Of a stretch of 64,000 nucleotides of DNA, positions 31,197-40,763 are shown piece after piece. Positions within the stretch are counted from its first letter, which is position 1. Each line of letters starts with the position of its first letter. The position numbers and the translations under genes were made by a program. Where the stretch lies: assembly GCF_011808225.1 (NCBI RefSeq), contig NZ_SOYS01000014.1, positions 1-64,000 on the forward strand, given 5' to 3'. Origin of the DNA: Cedecea colo (lineage in GTDB: Bacteria; Pseudomonadota; Gammaproteobacteria; Enterobacterales; Enterobacteriaceae). The notes under the pieces are model-generated. The model saw only the letters and a list, made by a program, of their open reading frames with translations. It did no database searches and was not told the DNA's origin.

Positions 31197-32066
31197 TTAG
31201 AACAGATCGTTGAGCATAACGCCTACACCAAAGCGTGTCTGGTTAAAGTTGTAATCAATTAAAGATTCGCCGTAACCGCTGTAGAGCTGGGTGTACAGGC
31301 GCACATGCTTAGTGACCGGATAGCTGAAGCCCATCTCGGCACCGCCGTAGCCGGTATTCCAGTTGTACTGCCCTTTCACGCTCAGTATCGCATCGCCCAG
31401 CGAATAACCAATTTTCAGCTGGTAATAACCCATGTATTTGGTGATGTCCGGGTTATCGTCAGTGCTGCCAAGCACATACCACGGCTTCGCTTCAACCAGC
31501 CAGTTACCGTTTTCCGCCATCAGACGTGCGTACATGCGGTTCCAGCTACGGGAGGTTGGATCGGATCGCCCGTTGGAGTCGTGATTATAGCCAAACTCCA
31601 CGTCTCGCAGCGTCCAGCCCGCAAACGTCTCGTCCACAGCAAAACCGAGGAAAAGTTGCGGCTCATAGTTGGTTTCGCGGAACGGGGAAGATTCGCCACG
31701 ATTGGAAAGCTGCCACCAGGATTTCTGGGTGTAAGACGCGCCCAGCACTGAATTAGCGCCGAGAATGCCGCGCCATAACGGGAAGGCAAGGCTTAACTGA
31801 AACTTCACTTCATCTTTACGGGCATTGTCCGACCAGTTATAGGAGCCGATTGCCTCTTTGTTCAGGTCATCCGTCACCGTATAGAGCAAATAGTTCGTGT
31901 CGTACGGATAGAGGGTGAACGGGTTGTCATGTTCCTGAAGCAGGTTAGCAATAACGCTGCCGCGCACGGCGGGTTTGTCATGAACCTTTTTAATCGTGGC
32001 TTCCTGTGCGTAGGCCGTAAAAGGCAGCAAACACGCCGCCAGCAAGCATCCCAGAAACTTGTGCAT
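31197..32066 (-). CDS. pldA: outer membrane phospholipase A (OmpLA)
   Basis: PldA is an outer-membrane beta-barrel that hydrolyses mislocalised phospholipids in the outer leaflet. A 20-residue signal peptide ends in AYA before QEAT. In mature numbering His142, Ser144 and Asn156 (NHDSNG...SWN) form the triad, and the protein ends in Phe as expected for a barrel. I use the ATG at 32066 (289 residues, E. coli length); a TTG at 32072 is closer to the AGGAG and cannot be excluded. Confidence 0.96.
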   Translation of the reverse strand: MHKFLGCLLAACLLPFTAYAQEATIKKVHDKPAVRGSVIANLLQEHDNPFTLYPYDTNYLLYTVTDDLNKEAIGSYNWSDNARKDEVKFQLSLAFPLWRGILGANSVLGASYTQKSWWQLSNRGESSPFRETNYEPQLFLGFAVDETFAGWTLRDVEFGYNHDSNGRSDPTSRSWNRMYARLMAENGNWLVEAKPWYVLGSTDDNPDITKYMGYYQLKIGYSLGDAILSVKGQYNWNTGYGGAEMGFSYPVTKHVRLYTQLYSGYGESLIDYNFNQTRFGVGVMLNDLF

Positions 32067-32241
32067 CGACAATGTTCTCCTGAACGTAAATTTGTTATCG
32101 GATTATTAGCTGCCGGACATTCTACATAGTTCCTTCGCATCTCGCGCGGTCAACCTTTCTTAAAGTAGAAAGCAACAAATGAGAAGCATAAAATAAACTT
32201 TTAGTTAACGTAGACAGAATTTTTCGATCGAGGAACGATCC

Positions 32242-32712
32242 ATGTCCGGCACCATACTGACAACCGAAGCAGCCCTCCAGCTGGTTGGCGAAATTTTTGT
32301 TTATCACATGCCGTTTAATCGCGCGCTGGGTCTTGAGCTGGAGCGCTATGAGAAAGCCTTTGCGCAGCTTGGCTTTGATAATCAGCCGATGATGGTTGGT
32401 AACTGGGCGCAGAGCATTTTACACGGCGGCGTGATAGCCTCCGCACTTGATGTGGCGGCGGGCCTGGTTTGCGTAGGCAGCACCCTGACGCGCCATGACA
32501 CCATCAGTGAAGAAGAGCTGCGCCAGCGTTTGTCGCGGATGGGCACTATCGATCTGCGCGTGGACTACCTGCGCCCGGGCAGAGGCCAGCGCTTTACCGC
32601 AAGCAGCAGCCTGCTGCGAGCCGGGAACAAAGTGGCAGTAGCAAGAGTTGAGCTGCATAACGAAGAGCAGGTTCATATCGCCAGCGCCACGGCCACCTAT
32701 ATGGTGGGATGA
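32242..32712 (+). CDS. yigI: acyl-CoA thioesterase YigI (hotdog fold)
   Basis: This 156-residue protein is a PaaI-like hotdog thioesterase corresponding to E. coli YigI, reported to act on medium- and long-chain acyl-CoA. The catalytic-region motif [15 protein letters not shown] and the strand [12 protein letters not shown] are visible. GAGGAACG precedes the ATG. A copy of the paired-hairpin terminator element begins 20 bases after the stop. Confidence 0.93.
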   Translation: MSGTILTTEAALQLVGEIFVYHMPFNRALGLELERYEKAFAQLGFDNQPMMVGNWAQSILHGGVIASALDVAAGLVCVGSTLTRHDTISEEELRQRLSRMGTIDLRVDYLRPGRGQRFTASSSLLRAGNKVAVARVELHNEEQVHIASATATYMVG

Positions 32713-32731
32713 GAAGATAATTTCTGAGACG

Positions 32732-32813
32732 GCTGGCAAAGAAGGAAAAGCGTGGTTTTTCCTTCTTTATGCTTAAGCGGCGAAATCAATTAGTTGATTT
32801 TACTTATTATTTT
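32732..32813 (+). repeat. paired-hairpin terminator element, copy B (after yigI)
   Basis: The segment begins GCTGGCAAAGAAGG, folds as AAAGAAGGAAAA with TTTTCCTTCTTT (32738-32768) and then as AAATCAA-ttag-TTGATTT (32783-32800). It matches the reverse strand of 19571-19654 along its whole length and has the same orientation relative to the preceding gene. The first hairpin is the probable yigI terminator. Confidence 0.75.
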
Positions 32814-32909
32814 CTGGTGAAATCTTTGCGTCTCTCAATCATGTCTGCTTTGTCATCAATCTGTAATTCCTGTTACTATTTGCGCACTATTCTTTCGACG
32901 AGTTTTTTC

Positions 32910-33806
32910 ATGGATGCGAAACAGACCCGCCAGGGCGTGCTGCTTGCTCTCGCAGCGTATTTAATATGGGGCATTGCGCCTGCCTATTTCAAACTGATCC
33001 ACTATGTCCCGGCGGATGAGATCCTCACTCATCGCGTGATCTGGTCGTTCTTTTTCATGGTGGCGTTAATCAGCCTCAGTCGCCAGTGGCCGCAGGTGAA
33101 AAGGGCCTGCAAGAATCGCAGGAAGGTGTTGGCGATGGCGCTCTCCGCGGTGCTTATCGGCGGCAACTGGCTGCTTTTCATCTGGGCGGTGAATAATAAT
33201 CACATGCTGGAAGCGAGCCTGGGATACTTCATTAATCCGCTGGTGAACGTCGTCTTAGGCATGATTTTTCTCGGCGAACGCTTTCGCACAATGCAGTGGG
33301 TTGCGGTTGCGCTTGCCGCCTGTGGCGTACTGGTGCAGCTGTGGACCTTCGGTTCATTGCCGATAATTGCTCTGGGCCTGGCGTTCAGCTTCGCGTTTTA
33401 CGGGCTGGTGCGTAAGAAAATCGCCGTGGATGCGCAAACCGGCATGCTGGTCGAAACCCTCTGGCTGCTGCCGGTTGCGGCAATTTACCTGTTCGGGTTT
33501 GCTGACAGCGCCACCAGCCACATGGGGCAGAACGCGTGGTCGCTTAACCTGCTGCTGATTGCCGCGGGCATTGTGACGACCATTCCGCTACTGTGCTTCA
33601 CCGCTGCCGCAACGCGTTTACGCCTCTCAACGCTGGGCTTCTTCCAGTACCTTGGCCCAACGCTAATGTTCCTGCTGGCCGTGACGTTTTATGGCGAAGT
33701 AGTCGGCCAGGATAAAATGCTGACGTTTGGCTTTATCTGGGCGGCGCTTGCGGTGTTTATTCTGGATGCGGTTTATACACAGAGAAGATTGCGAAAAATT
33801 GGCTAG
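32910..33806 (+). CDS. rarD: EamA-family transporter RarD
   Basis: RarD is a ten-helix inner-membrane protein of the EamA/DMT family; in E. coli it is named for a link to chloramphenicol resistance, but its substrate is unknown. The ATG at 32910 (298 residues) gives the conserved MDAKQTRQGVLLALAAY start, while the longer ORF from 32769 covers the repeat element and promoter. Conserved stretches include EILTHRVIWSFFFM and LEASLGYFINPLVNV. Confidence 0.94.
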   Translation: MDAKQTRQGVLLALAAYLIWGIAPAYFKLIHYVPADEILTHRVIWSFFFMVALISLSRQWPQVKRACKNRRKVLAMALSAVLIGGNWLLFIWAVNNNHMLEASLGYFINPLVNVVLGMIFLGERFRTMQWVAVALAACGVLVQLWTFGSLPIIALGLAFSFAFYGLVRKKIAVDAQTGMLVETLWLLPVAAIYLFGFADSATSHMGQNAWSLNLLLIAAGIVTTIPLLCFTAAATRLRLSTLGFFQYLGPTLMFLLAVTFYGEVVGQDKMLTFGFIWAALAVFILDAVYTQRRLRKIG

Positions 33807-33821
33807 CGGTGGATGTAATGA

Positions 33822-33900
33822 TGTCGGGTGGCGCTAGCGCTTACCCGACCTACAATCGCCAAAGCGATGTAAGTCGGATAAGCGCAGCGCCATCTGACAA
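33822..33900. repeat. REP/BIME-like intergenic repeat 3 (two facing units)
   Basis: Two inverted REP-like units are clear: GTCGGGTGGCGC...CGCTTACCCGAC at about 33824-33849 and GTAAGTCGGATAAGCGC...GCGCCATCTGAC at about 33869-33898. They fill the rarD-corA gap, where two genes converge. Confidence 0.75.
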
Positions 33901-33914
33901 AACTGCCGACAATA

Positions 33915-34865
33915 TTACAGCCAGTTCTTACGTTTGAAGTAGAGATAAGGCGCAAGGCCTGCGAGGATCATAACGATGATCGCGGCGGGATAGCCGAAGC
34001 TCAGCTTCAGTTCGGGCATAAATTCGAAGTTCATTCCGTAACTGGATGCCACAAGCGTTGGCGGCAGGAACACGACCGATACCACCGAGAAGATCTTGAT
34101 GATGCGGTTCTGCTCGATGTTGATAAAGCCCATCGCCGCCTGCATCAGGAAGTTAACCTTCTGAAACAGGGATTCGTTATGCGGCAGCAGGGATTCAATA
34201 TCCCGCAGGATCTCACGAGCCTGCTCCAGTTGTCCGCCCGGCAAGCGCGCTTTACGTACCAGGAAGTTCAATGCACGCTGGGTATCCATCAGACACAGAC
34301 GAACCTTCCAGCCAATATCTTCCAGTTCGGCAAGCGTTGAGAGCGCAGCATCATACTCATCGCCCTGCTGCCCTTCCATGATCACCCGGCTTAGCTTTTC
34401 CAGGTCGCTGTAGATATTTTCGATTTCATCCGCCAGCTGTTCAATTTTGGTTTCAAACAGGTCAAGCAGCAGTTCCCAGGCGTTGCCGTCCACCATATTC
34501 TGGCTGCGGGCGCGCATACGATAGAGGCGAAACGCAGGCAGCTCGCGTTCACGCAGCGTGTACAGGCGGCCTTCGCGGATGGTAAACGCGACGGTGCTGT
34601 TGCCGGCGTGATCGTCCGCATCTTCAAAGAAGAAAAATGAGTGAATGTGCAGGCCGTCTTCGTCTTCAAAAAAACGCGCGGATGCTTCGATGTCTTCCAG
34701 CTCTGGCCGGGTTGCCAGGCTTTGGCCAAGTTCCGTTTGTACAAGCTGTCGTTCGCCCTCGTCGGGCTCGACCAAATCAACCCAGACAGAACTTGTCAGA
34801 TTGTCGGCCTCATCCAGTTCGAGACGGGACAGTCGTTTGTTTTCCAGTTGAAATGCGCTCAGCAT
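33915..34865 (-). CDS. corA: magnesium/cobalt/nickel transporter CorA
   Basis: CorA is a pentameric inner-membrane divalent cation channel, the constitutive magnesium uptake route. The 316 residues equal E. coli CorA. The large cytoplasmic domain (including [19 protein letters not shown]) is followed by two C-terminal helices with the signature YGMNFEFMP between them and a basic end, KRKNW. The ATG at 34865 starts [12 protein letters not shown]. The 370 bases upstream contain a leader with a short ORF and strong potential secondary structure, described separately. Confidence 0.97.
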   Translation of the reverse strand: MLSAFQLENKRLSRLELDEADNLTSSVWVDLVEPDEGERQLVQTELGQSLATRPELEDIEASARFFEDEDGLHIHSFFFFEDADDHAGNSTVAFTIREGRLYTLRERELPAFRLYRMRARSQNMVDGNAWELLLDLFETKIEQLADEIENIYSDLEKLSRVIMEGQQGDEYDAALSTLAELEDIGWKVRLCLMDTQRALNFLVRKARLPGGQLEQAREILRDIESLLPHNESLFQKVNFLMQAAMGFINIEQNRIIKIFSVVSVVFLPPTLVASSYGMNFEFMPELKLSFGYPAAIIVMILAGLAPYLYFKRKNWL

Positions 34866-34943
34866 GACCGGGACTCCCAATGCAAAAAATATCAGGGACA
34901 GTTCGGTTGGCACACAGACAGAAACATTACAGGTTTCAGACCA

Positions 34944-35015
34944 TTAAACAGCCTGACTCATTGCGACGGGATACAGGGATATGGGGTCGCCGACAACCAC
35001 TAAGGCCATCAGCAT
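34944..35015 (-). CDS. corL: putative corA leader peptide (corL-like), 23 codons
   Basis: On the minus strand an ATG at 35015 opens a short frame encoding MLMALVVVGDPISLYPVAMS then QAV and a stop. AAGG lies ten bases upstream. It stands between the corA promoter and corA, where Salmonella carries the leader ORF corL that couples corA expression to Rho termination. I identify it by position; I cannot compare the sequence. A second ATG at 35009 is possible. Confidence 0.6.
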   Translation of the reverse strand: MLMALVVVGDPISLYPVAMSQAV

Positions 35016-35100
35016 AAGAGGATAGCCTTAGAAGTTGTACCTGGATGACAGGTAATTGAGCCAGTATCTACTGGGTGTGTCCAAGGCGAGTGTCCTCTTA
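35015..35100 (-). promoter_or_regulatory. corA leader stem sequestering the leader ORF start
   Basis: TAAGAGGA at 35100-35093 is fully complementary to TCCTCTTA at 35022-35015, which abuts the leader ORF start codon, and CCTT/AAGG can extend the pairing inside. The 5' leader could therefore hide the corL-like start. This is read by eye; no folding energy was computed. Confidence 0.5.
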
Positions 35101-35118
35101 AGTCGTTATCGTGCGCGC

Positions 35119-35147
35119 ATGTTACGCCAGCAAAAATATGGCGTCAA
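35119..35147 (-). promoter_or_regulatory. corA promoter
   Basis: TTGACG (35147-35142), a 17-base spacer and TAACAT (35124-35119) form a good sigma-70 promoter reading toward corA. Transcription would start near 35112, giving a leader of about 245 bases. Confidence 0.7.
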
Positions 35148-35234
35148 CACGCAACGGGACACCGCAGCCTAATAAATGCAGGTGACGTTTTAAGCGTAGC
35201 ACCTGGCTGGAGAATCGCGCGATATTTCTGTGAC

Positions 35235-37397
35235 TTACACCGTTTCCAGACGTGCATAAGCGGCCACCAGCCACTTAATTCCCTGCCCCGGGAAAGCGAC
35301 CTGCACGCGGCTATGCTCACCGCTGCCTTCCAGGTTGACGACGGTGCCTTCGCCAAATTTTGCATGGCGGACACGCTGCCCGAGGCTGAAGCCTGAATCA
35401 TTCTCAGAGATCGGCGTCCCCATGCGCTGGTGGCTGACCGGGCGGCTGATGCTGGCACGTAAACGCACCTCTTCCACGCAGTTTTCCGGCAGCTCGCCAA
35501 CAAAGCGTGACGGGCGGTGATAAACCTCTTTACCGTACAGGCGACGGGTTTCTGCGTAGGTCAGCGTAAGCTTTTGCATCGCGCGCGTGACGCCAACGTA
35601 AGCCAGGCGGCGTTCTTCTTCCAGACGGCCGCCCTCTTCCAGCGACATCTGGCTTGGGAACATGCCCTCTTCCATGCCGACGATAAAGACCTGCGGAAAT
35701 TCCAGCCCTTTCGCGGAGTGCAGCGTCATCAGCTGAACCGCATCCTGCCAGCTATCCGCCTGCCCTTCGCCCGCCTCCAGCGCGGCATGGGATAAGAAAG
35801 CCTGCAGCGGCATCAGATCTTCATCTTCGTCCTGGTAGCTGAACTGGCGCGTTGCCGTCACCAGTTCTTCTAAGTTTTCGATACGCGTCTGGCCTTTCTC
35901 GCCTTTCTCCTGTTCGTACATCATCATCAGGCCGGAGTCTTTGATAACCCGGTCAGTTTGTACGTGCAGCGGCATATCAATGGTTTCATGTGCCAGCGCG
36001 TCGATAAGCTCCATAAAGCGTTGCAGCGCGGAAGCGGCCCGCCCGGCAAGCGCTTTCTCCTGCAGCAGGAAGCGGCAGGACTGCCAGAGCGTTAGCTGCT
36101 TGTCGCGCGACGTCTGGCGCACCACGTCCAGCGTGCGATCGCCAATCCCGCGCGTCGGCGTGTTTACCACGCGTTCGAAAGCTGCGTCATCGTTACGGTT
36201 GGCAATCAGACGCAAATAGGAGAGCGCGTCTTTGATTTCCTGGCGTTCAAAGAAGCGCATGCCGCCGTAAATACGGTACGGCATGCTGACCTGCAGCAGC
36301 GCCTCTTCCAGCACGCGCGACTGGGCGTTGCTGCGGTAGAGAATAGCGCACTGTTCCAGCGCTCCACCTTTCTCCTGCCAGGTTTTAATGCGGTTGACGA
36401 CAAACCGCGCTTCATCCAGTTCGTTGAAAGCGCAGTAGAGGGAAATAGGTTCGCCGTCGCTGCCGTCGGTCCACAGCTCTTTACCCAGGCGGCCCGCGTT
36501 ATTAGCGATCAGGGCATTAGCCGCGTTCAGAATATTGTTCGTTGAACGGTAGTTCTGTTCCAGACGGATAGTTTGCGCGCCGGAGAAGTCGCTGAGGAAG
36601 CGCTGGATGTTTTCCACCTGAGCGCCGCGCCAGCCGTAGATGGATTGGTCATCATCGCCTACGATCATTACTTTTCCGCTATCGCCCGCCAGCAGGCGTA
36701 TCCACGCGTACTGAATGCTGTTGGTATCCTGGAATTCGTCCACCAGGATATTGGTGAAACGTTCGCGATAATGATTGAGGATATGCGGCTTATTAAGCCA
36801 GAGTTCGTGAGCGCGCAGCAGCAGCTCGGCAAAATCCACCAGCCCCGCACGGTCACAGGCTTCCTGATAGGCCTGATAGACTTTCTGCCAGGTTTGTTCT
36901 ACCGGATTACCATAGCTTTCAATGTGATGCGGGCGTAACCCTTCGTCTTTTTTGCCGTTGATGTACCACATCGCCTGGCGCGGCGGCCACTGCTTCTCAT
37001 CAAGGTTCAGCGCCTTAATCAGACGCTTTAGCAGACGTAGCTGATCTTCGCTGTCGAGGATTTGGAAGTCCTGCGGCAGTCTGGCATCCATATGGTGCGC
37101 ACGCAGCAAACGGTGCGCCAGGCCATGGAAAGTGCCGACCCACATGCCGCCCTGGCTGGTGCCCATCAACTGGCCAATACGATGACGCATTTCCGCCGCC
37201 GCCTTGTTAGTAAAGGTCACCGCCATGATGGAGTACGGCGAACTGTTCTCAACCGTCATCAGCCACGCGATGCGGTGCACCAGCACACGCGTCTTACCAC
37301 TACCCGCTCCGGCCAGCACCAGCATATTGCTGCGCGGGGCCGCGACGGCTTCGCGCTGTTTATCATTGAGGCTATCAAGCAGGTAAGAAACGTCCAT
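35235..37397 (-). CDS. uvrD: DNA helicase II UvrD
   Basis: UvrD is the SF1 helicase of nucleotide excision and mismatch repair. The 720 residues equal E. coli UvrD. Motifs include GAGSGKT (I), DEFQDTN (II), GDDDQSIYGWRGA (III), QNYRS (IV) and TLHSAKGLEFPQVF (V), and the C-terminus ends KFGEGTVVN...VAAYARLETV, the UvrB/RNA polymerase-binding region. The ATG at 37397 is the E. coli start; a GTG at 37403 is in frame. It is preceded by an ERIC element, a LexA box and a promoter. Confidence 0.98.
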   Translation of the reverse strand: MDVSYLLDSLNDKQREAVAAPRSNMLVLAGAGSGKTRVLVHRIAWLMTVENSSPYSIMAVTFTNKAAAEMRHRIGQLMGTSQGGMWVGTFHGLAHRLLRAHHMDARLPQDFQILDSEDQLRLLKRLIKALNLDEKQWPPRQAMWYINGKKDEGLRPHHIESYGNPVEQTWQKVYQAYQEACDRAGLVDFAELLLRAHELWLNKPHILNHYRERFTNILVDEFQDTNSIQYAWIRLLAGDSGKVMIVGDDDQSIYGWRGAQVENIQRFLSDFSGAQTIRLEQNYRSTNNILNAANALIANNAGRLGKELWTDGSDGEPISLYCAFNELDEARFVVNRIKTWQEKGGALEQCAILYRSNAQSRVLEEALLQVSMPYRIYGGMRFFERQEIKDALSYLRLIANRNDDAAFERVVNTPTRGIGDRTLDVVRQTSRDKQLTLWQSCRFLLQEKALAGRAASALQRFMELIDALAHETIDMPLHVQTDRVIKDSGLMMMYEQEKGEKGQTRIENLEELVTATRQFSYQDEDEDLMPLQAFLSHAALEAGEGQADSWQDAVQLMTLHSAKGLEFPQVFIVGMEEGMFPSQMSLEEGGRLEEERRLAYVGVTRAMQKLTLTYAETRRLYGKEVYHRPSRFVGELPENCVEEVRLRASISRPVSHQRMGTPISENDSGFSLGQRVRHAKFGEGTVVNLEGSGEHSRVQVAFPGQGIKWLVAAYARLETV

Positions 37398-37421
37398 TGG
37401 CACCGCCGTTTAAAGTGTATG

Positions 37422-37548
37422 GATACGCTTAATAATTCGAGTTACGGCAGGCGGCAAGCTTGGGGATCCTCAGGAGCTTACATAACGTAAGCGGCTGAGG
37501 TGAGCGAGTGTAGCCAACGCACCTGTAGTTCGAAGTATGACGAGTATC
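37422..37548. repeat. ERIC element, full length (127 bp)
   Basis: The element runs from GATACGCTTAATAATTCGAG to GTATGACGAGTATC with facing ends, and contains the central core CAGGAGCTTACATAACG...GCGGCTGAGGTGAGCGAGTG and CCAACGCACC. The length equals the canonical ERIC. It lies between the uvrD LexA box and the uvrD start codon and would be transcribed in the uvrD 5' leader. Confidence 0.9.
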
Positions 37549-37553
37549 GACAC

Positions 37554-37569
37554 CTGGAATTTTATACAG
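37554..37569. promoter_or_regulatory. LexA box of uvrD
   Basis: The minus strand reads CTGTATAAAATTCCAG, which fits CTGT-N8-ACAG with one deviation and resembles the E. coli uvrD SOS box CTGTATATATACCCAG. It lies just downstream of the -10 box, so LexA would block early transcription. Confidence 0.8.
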
Positions 37570-37580
37570 AGTTGCTGACG

Positions 37581-37608
37581 ATTATATCAGCGCGGTGAGG
37601 GATGCCAA
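37581..37608 (-). promoter_or_regulatory. uvrD promoter (inside the yigB 3' end)
   Basis: TTGGCA (37608-37603), a 16-base spacer and TATAAT (37586-37581) read toward uvrD. The -35 box and spacer lie within the last codons of yigB. Confidence 0.75.
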
Positions 37609-38298
37609 CCGCGAAATTTCCAGATGTGGCAATAAGCGGCTGTCATTTATCTGCATCAGATCGCCATCGCGCAGGTTAATCCAGCAGGCCTGCATCCCAC
37701 AGCGCACCGCGCCCGCGACGTCGGTGGTGAGATCGTCGCCCACGTGAAGGATCTGTTCCAGCGGTACATTCAGCTTTTCAGCCGCCAGGTGATACATATC
37801 GTTAAACGGCTTGGAACGTCCGTGCGGGCCGGCTCGCAGGACAAATTTAAAATATTTGTCCAGGCCAAACAGATGCGGTTCGGCATTACCGTTGGTGATA
37901 GCCACCAGCGGCCATTTTTGCGCAAGCATCGCCAGCGTGTCATGGGTTTCTTGCGGTACGTCGATGCGGCTGCGCCACTGGGCAAAATTCGCCATGGAAG
38001 CAGTGGCACCCGCTGTGGCTTCTTCCGCCGTTAAGCCTGCCTCTAGCATGGCCTGCTCAACGGCACGGCGACGCCATTCCGTCACGTCGTGGTAAATATC
38101 CGGCTCTGCCAGGCGAATAGCCTGACGCAGGCGCATGAAGTCTGGCTTTGTTAAGGCGCTGAGGCTCGGATGATAATTCTGCACAAAGCTCAGCGATTCC
38201 AGCTCGGTGCGTTCGATCACCGGACGATTGTCATACAGCGTGTCGTCAAGATCGAAAGTGAGCGCGGCAATTGGCCCAGGTGGGCGGTAAAAATGCAT
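37582..38298 (-). CDS. yigB: 5-amino-6-(5-phospho-D-ribitylamino)uracil / FMN phosphatase YigB
   Basis: YigB is a HAD-family phosphatase that in E. coli takes part in riboflavin precursor dephosphorylation and can hydrolyse FMN. Asp16 and Asp18 in [11 protein letters not shown] are the catalytic pair; AITNGNAEP is motif II and [13 protein letters not shown] is motif IV. Its 238 residues equal E. coli. The start overlaps the xerC stop by one base, and its 3' end carries the uvrD promoter. Confidence 0.95.
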   Translation of the reverse strand: MHFYRPPGPIAALTFDLDDTLYDNRPVIERTELESLSFVQNYHPSLSALTKPDFMRLRQAIRLAEPDIYHDVTEWRRRAVEQAMLEAGLTAEEATAGATASMANFAQWRSRIDVPQETHDTLAMLAQKWPLVAITNGNAEPHLFGLDKYFKFVLRAGPHGRSKPFNDMYHLAAEKLNVPLEQILHVGDDLTTDVAGAVRCGMQACWINLRDGDLMQINDSRLLPHLEISRLASLTALI

Positions 38299-39203
38299 TA
38301 CGATTTCCCCCGTTTGGCGCGTGGATGCGCGGCATCATACACCGAGGATAAATGTTGAAAGTCTAAGTGGGTATAGATTTGCGTTGTGGACAGGTTCGCG
38401 TGGCCGAGCAGCTCCTGCACACCGCGCAAATCGCCGCTCGATTCCAGCATGTGCGTGGCAAAAGAGTGGCGGAGTTTATGGGGGTGAACGTGGCTGTTCA
38501 GCCCCTGTTTGATTCCCCACTCGCTAAAGCGTTTTTGTACGTTGCGGGCAGAGATGCGTTTACCCTGCTTCGAGAGAAACAGCGCATCGTCGTCCGGGCC
38601 AAAAAGCTCGCGCAGATCGAGCCAGTGCTCGACCCAAACTACGGCAGATTTCCCCACCGGCACGCGGCGTTCTTTGCTGCCTTTGCCCATCACCCATACT
38701 TCACCGGTGGACAGACTGATGTGTCCGCAATCCATGTTCACCAGTTCCGAAAGGCGCAGGCCCGCGCCGTACATCACTTCAAGCATGGCGCGATCGCGCA
38801 CGGCGAGCGGATCGTTAAGATCGAGATCCAGCAGGCGGTTAACGTCATCCACATCAATATTTTTTGGCAGATGGCGGCCAGCCTTCGGCGCGGAGATCCC
38901 TTTTGCGGGATTGGCTTGCAGCTCGCCCTGGCTAACCTGCCAGTCGAAGAAGCTGCGTAGCGCGGAAAGGCGCAGCGCAAGGCTTGATGGCCCAAGGCCT
39001 GCTTTGCGGCTACGAACCGTCAGAGAGCGTACGGCTGCGGCATCGCACAGTTGCCAGGCTTTCAGACCCATCTCATCAAGCAGATGAATAATGGCTTCAA
39101 GCTGGCGACCATAGTTGAGCAGGGTTAAAGGGCTGAGCTGGCGCTCAACCTTCAGGTATCGCAGAAAACCATCAACGGGGGATTGCAGAGGTGAGGCGGT
39201 CAT
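38298..39203 (-). CDS. xerC: site-specific tyrosine recombinase XerC
   Basis: XerC acts with XerD at dif to resolve chromosome dimers. The 301-residue protein has the N-terminal SAM-like core-binding domain and the catalytic residues Arg150, Lys174, His242, Arg245, His268 and Tyr277, each two positions later than in E. coli (298). It overlaps yigA by four bases and yigB by one, in the conserved dapF-yigA-xerC-yigB operon. Confidence 0.98.
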   Translation of the reverse strand: MTASPLQSPVDGFLRYLKVERQLSPLTLLNYGRQLEAIIHLLDEMGLKAWQLCDAAAVRSLTVRSRKAGLGPSSLALRLSALRSFFDWQVSQGELQANPAKGISAPKAGRHLPKNIDVDDVNRLLDLDLNDPLAVRDRAMLEVMYGAGLRLSELVNMDCGHISLSTGEVWVMGKGSKERRVPVGKSAVVWVEHWLDLRELFGPDDDALFLSKQGKRISARNVQKRFSEWGIKQGLNSHVHPHKLRHSFATHMLESSGDLRGVQELLGHANLSTTQIYTHLDFQHLSSVYDAAHPRAKRGKS

Positions 39204-39904
39204 ACGCGCTCGATCCAGCGCTCCAGCAAATCAGGCAGCATCAGCGCCAGCTCGTGCAGCAACTGGGTTCCCTGGCCTTCGTGATAATGCTGTGCGTCAC
39301 GGCTGCTAAAGAGCAGCACGCCGAGATCGGCATCGTTGCCCATCAGCGACATCGCAACCGAACCTATCGCTTTTGCCTGTGGCAGCACCACCAGCAGTTC
39401 AGGCCCGTTAAGCGGCCCCAGATAATGCTGATTATCGCCCAGACGCTGAATGCGCAGCGGTTCGAACGCCTTGCGGTTGAGCGCCAGATGGGTAAAGTCA
39501 GAAGGCGCGCCAATACGCCAGCGATCGGCAAAAAGACGCACGTTCGCACCCGCCAGCCCCATTTCACGCGCCCAGCGATGCAGGCGGTTAAGCATATCAT
39601 GCAGGCTGGTCGCAGAGGCGAGACGGCCCTGTAGCTTCAACAGGCGGTAGAACAACCCTTCGTTGGCACTCGCCTGCTCCATCAGCAGGGTCATGTTTTC
39701 CTCAAGGAAATTGATGTGGTGGCGGCTGCGGGCCATATGCCACTCAACCAGCGATACGCTCCCACGCACGGGGTGCGGCACCTGCATCTGTTCGACGTGT
39801 CGGGCGTTACGAATAAAGAAGTCGGGATGACGCAGCAGATACTCCGCCACGGCGTTATCATCGAGCTCCAGTACGGCTTCTTGCTGTTCCTCGGCGTTCT
39901 TCAT
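39200..39904 (-). CDS. yigA: DUF484 family protein YigA
   Basis: This 234-residue protein is the DUF484/GAF-like YigA found between dapF and xerC in enterobacteria. An N-terminal helical part ([19 protein letters not shown]) is followed by a GAF-type domain. The function is unknown. It is coupled by four-base ATGA overlaps to both dapF and xerC. Confidence 0.93.
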   Translation of the reverse strand: MKNAEEQQEAVLELDDNAVAEYLLRHPDFFIRNARHVEQMQVPHPVRGSVSLVEWHMARSRHHINFLEENMTLLMEQASANEGLFYRLLKLQGRLASATSLHDMLNRLHRWAREMGLAGANVRLFADRWRIGAPSDFTHLALNRKAFEPLRIQRLGDNQHYLGPLNGPELLVVLPQAKAIGSVAMSLMGNDADLGVLLFSSRDAQHYHEGQGTQLLHELALMLPDLLERWIERV

Positions 39905-40725
39905 AGATGTATGAATCCATCATAAACATGGGCCGCCGGGCCAGTCATAAACAGTGGACTTCCCGGCCCTTTCCAGGCGATATCAAGGCGGCCGCCGGGC
40001 AGCTCTACACGCACCTGCTCCGCCAGTAAACCTTGCTGAATGCCCACGGCTACGGCACCACAGGCGCCGCTGCCACAGGCTTGTGTTTCGCCCGCGCCAC
40101 GCTCAAACACGCGCAGGCGGATGTGTTCGCGGGTAACGACCTGCATAAAGCCGATGTTCGCCCGCTCCGGGAAGCGCTCATGGCTTTCCATAACCGGACC
40201 CAGGGTTGCAACAGCGGCAGTGGCCACGTCGTCCACCTGAATCACGCAGTGCGGATTTCCCATCGACACAACGCCGCACATAATCGTCTGCTCGGCCGCG
40301 CGCATGATATAGGTCTTTTCCGCTTTGTTTGCGCGGAACGGCACTTCCGATGGCTCGAAGTTTGGCTCGCCCATGTTGACGCGCACCAGTTCGTCATCGG
40401 TGACGCTTAACACCATGCGGCCGTTGGCCGTGCTCACGCGAATATCACGTTTGTTAGTCAGCCCTTTCAGGCGCACAAAACGGGCAAAGCAGCGCGCGCC
40501 GTTACCACACTGCGACACTTCGCTGCCGTCGGCATTAAAGATGCGGTAGTGGAAATCAAGATCGGGATCGTAGGGCGGTTCAACTACCAGCAGCTGATCG
40601 AAACCCACACCGAGATGCCTGTCCGACAAGCGACGGATCAGCTCAGGGGAGAAATAGACATTCTGTGTCACCGCGTCGACGACCATAAAGTCATTACCGA
40701 GGCCATGCATTTTAGAGAACTGCAT
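39901..40725 (-). CDS. dapF: diaminopimelate epimerase
   Basis: DapF converts LL- to meso-diaminopimelate for lysine and peptidoglycan synthesis. The 274 residues equal E. coli. Cys73 (SQCGNGARC) and Cys217 (TQACGSGAC) are the two catalytic cysteines of the pseudo-symmetric halves. The ATG at 40725 has GGAG six bases upstream; a start at 40737 is rejected. Confidence 0.98.
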   Translation of the reverse strand: MQFSKMHGLGNDFMVVDAVTQNVYFSPELIRRLSDRHLGVGFDQLLVVEPPYDPDLDFHYRIFNADGSEVSQCGNGARCFARFVRLKGLTNKRDIRVSTANGRMVLSVTDDELVRVNMGEPNFEPSEVPFRANKAEKTYIMRAAEQTIMCGVVSMGNPHCVIQVDDVATAAVATLGPVMESHERFPERANIGFMQVVTREHIRLRVFERGAGETQACGSGACGAVAVGIQQGLLAEQVRVELPGGRLDIAWKGPGSPLFMTGPAAHVYDGFIHL

Positions 40726-40763
40726 TTTCTGCTCCATTTCCGCGGTTACTTATCTCTTATTGA

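Noticed and set aside
32769-32909. Extension of rarD to 345 residues
   Set aside because: The upstream codons translate the second half of the paired-hairpin repeat; the conserved protein begins at MDAKQTRQG.
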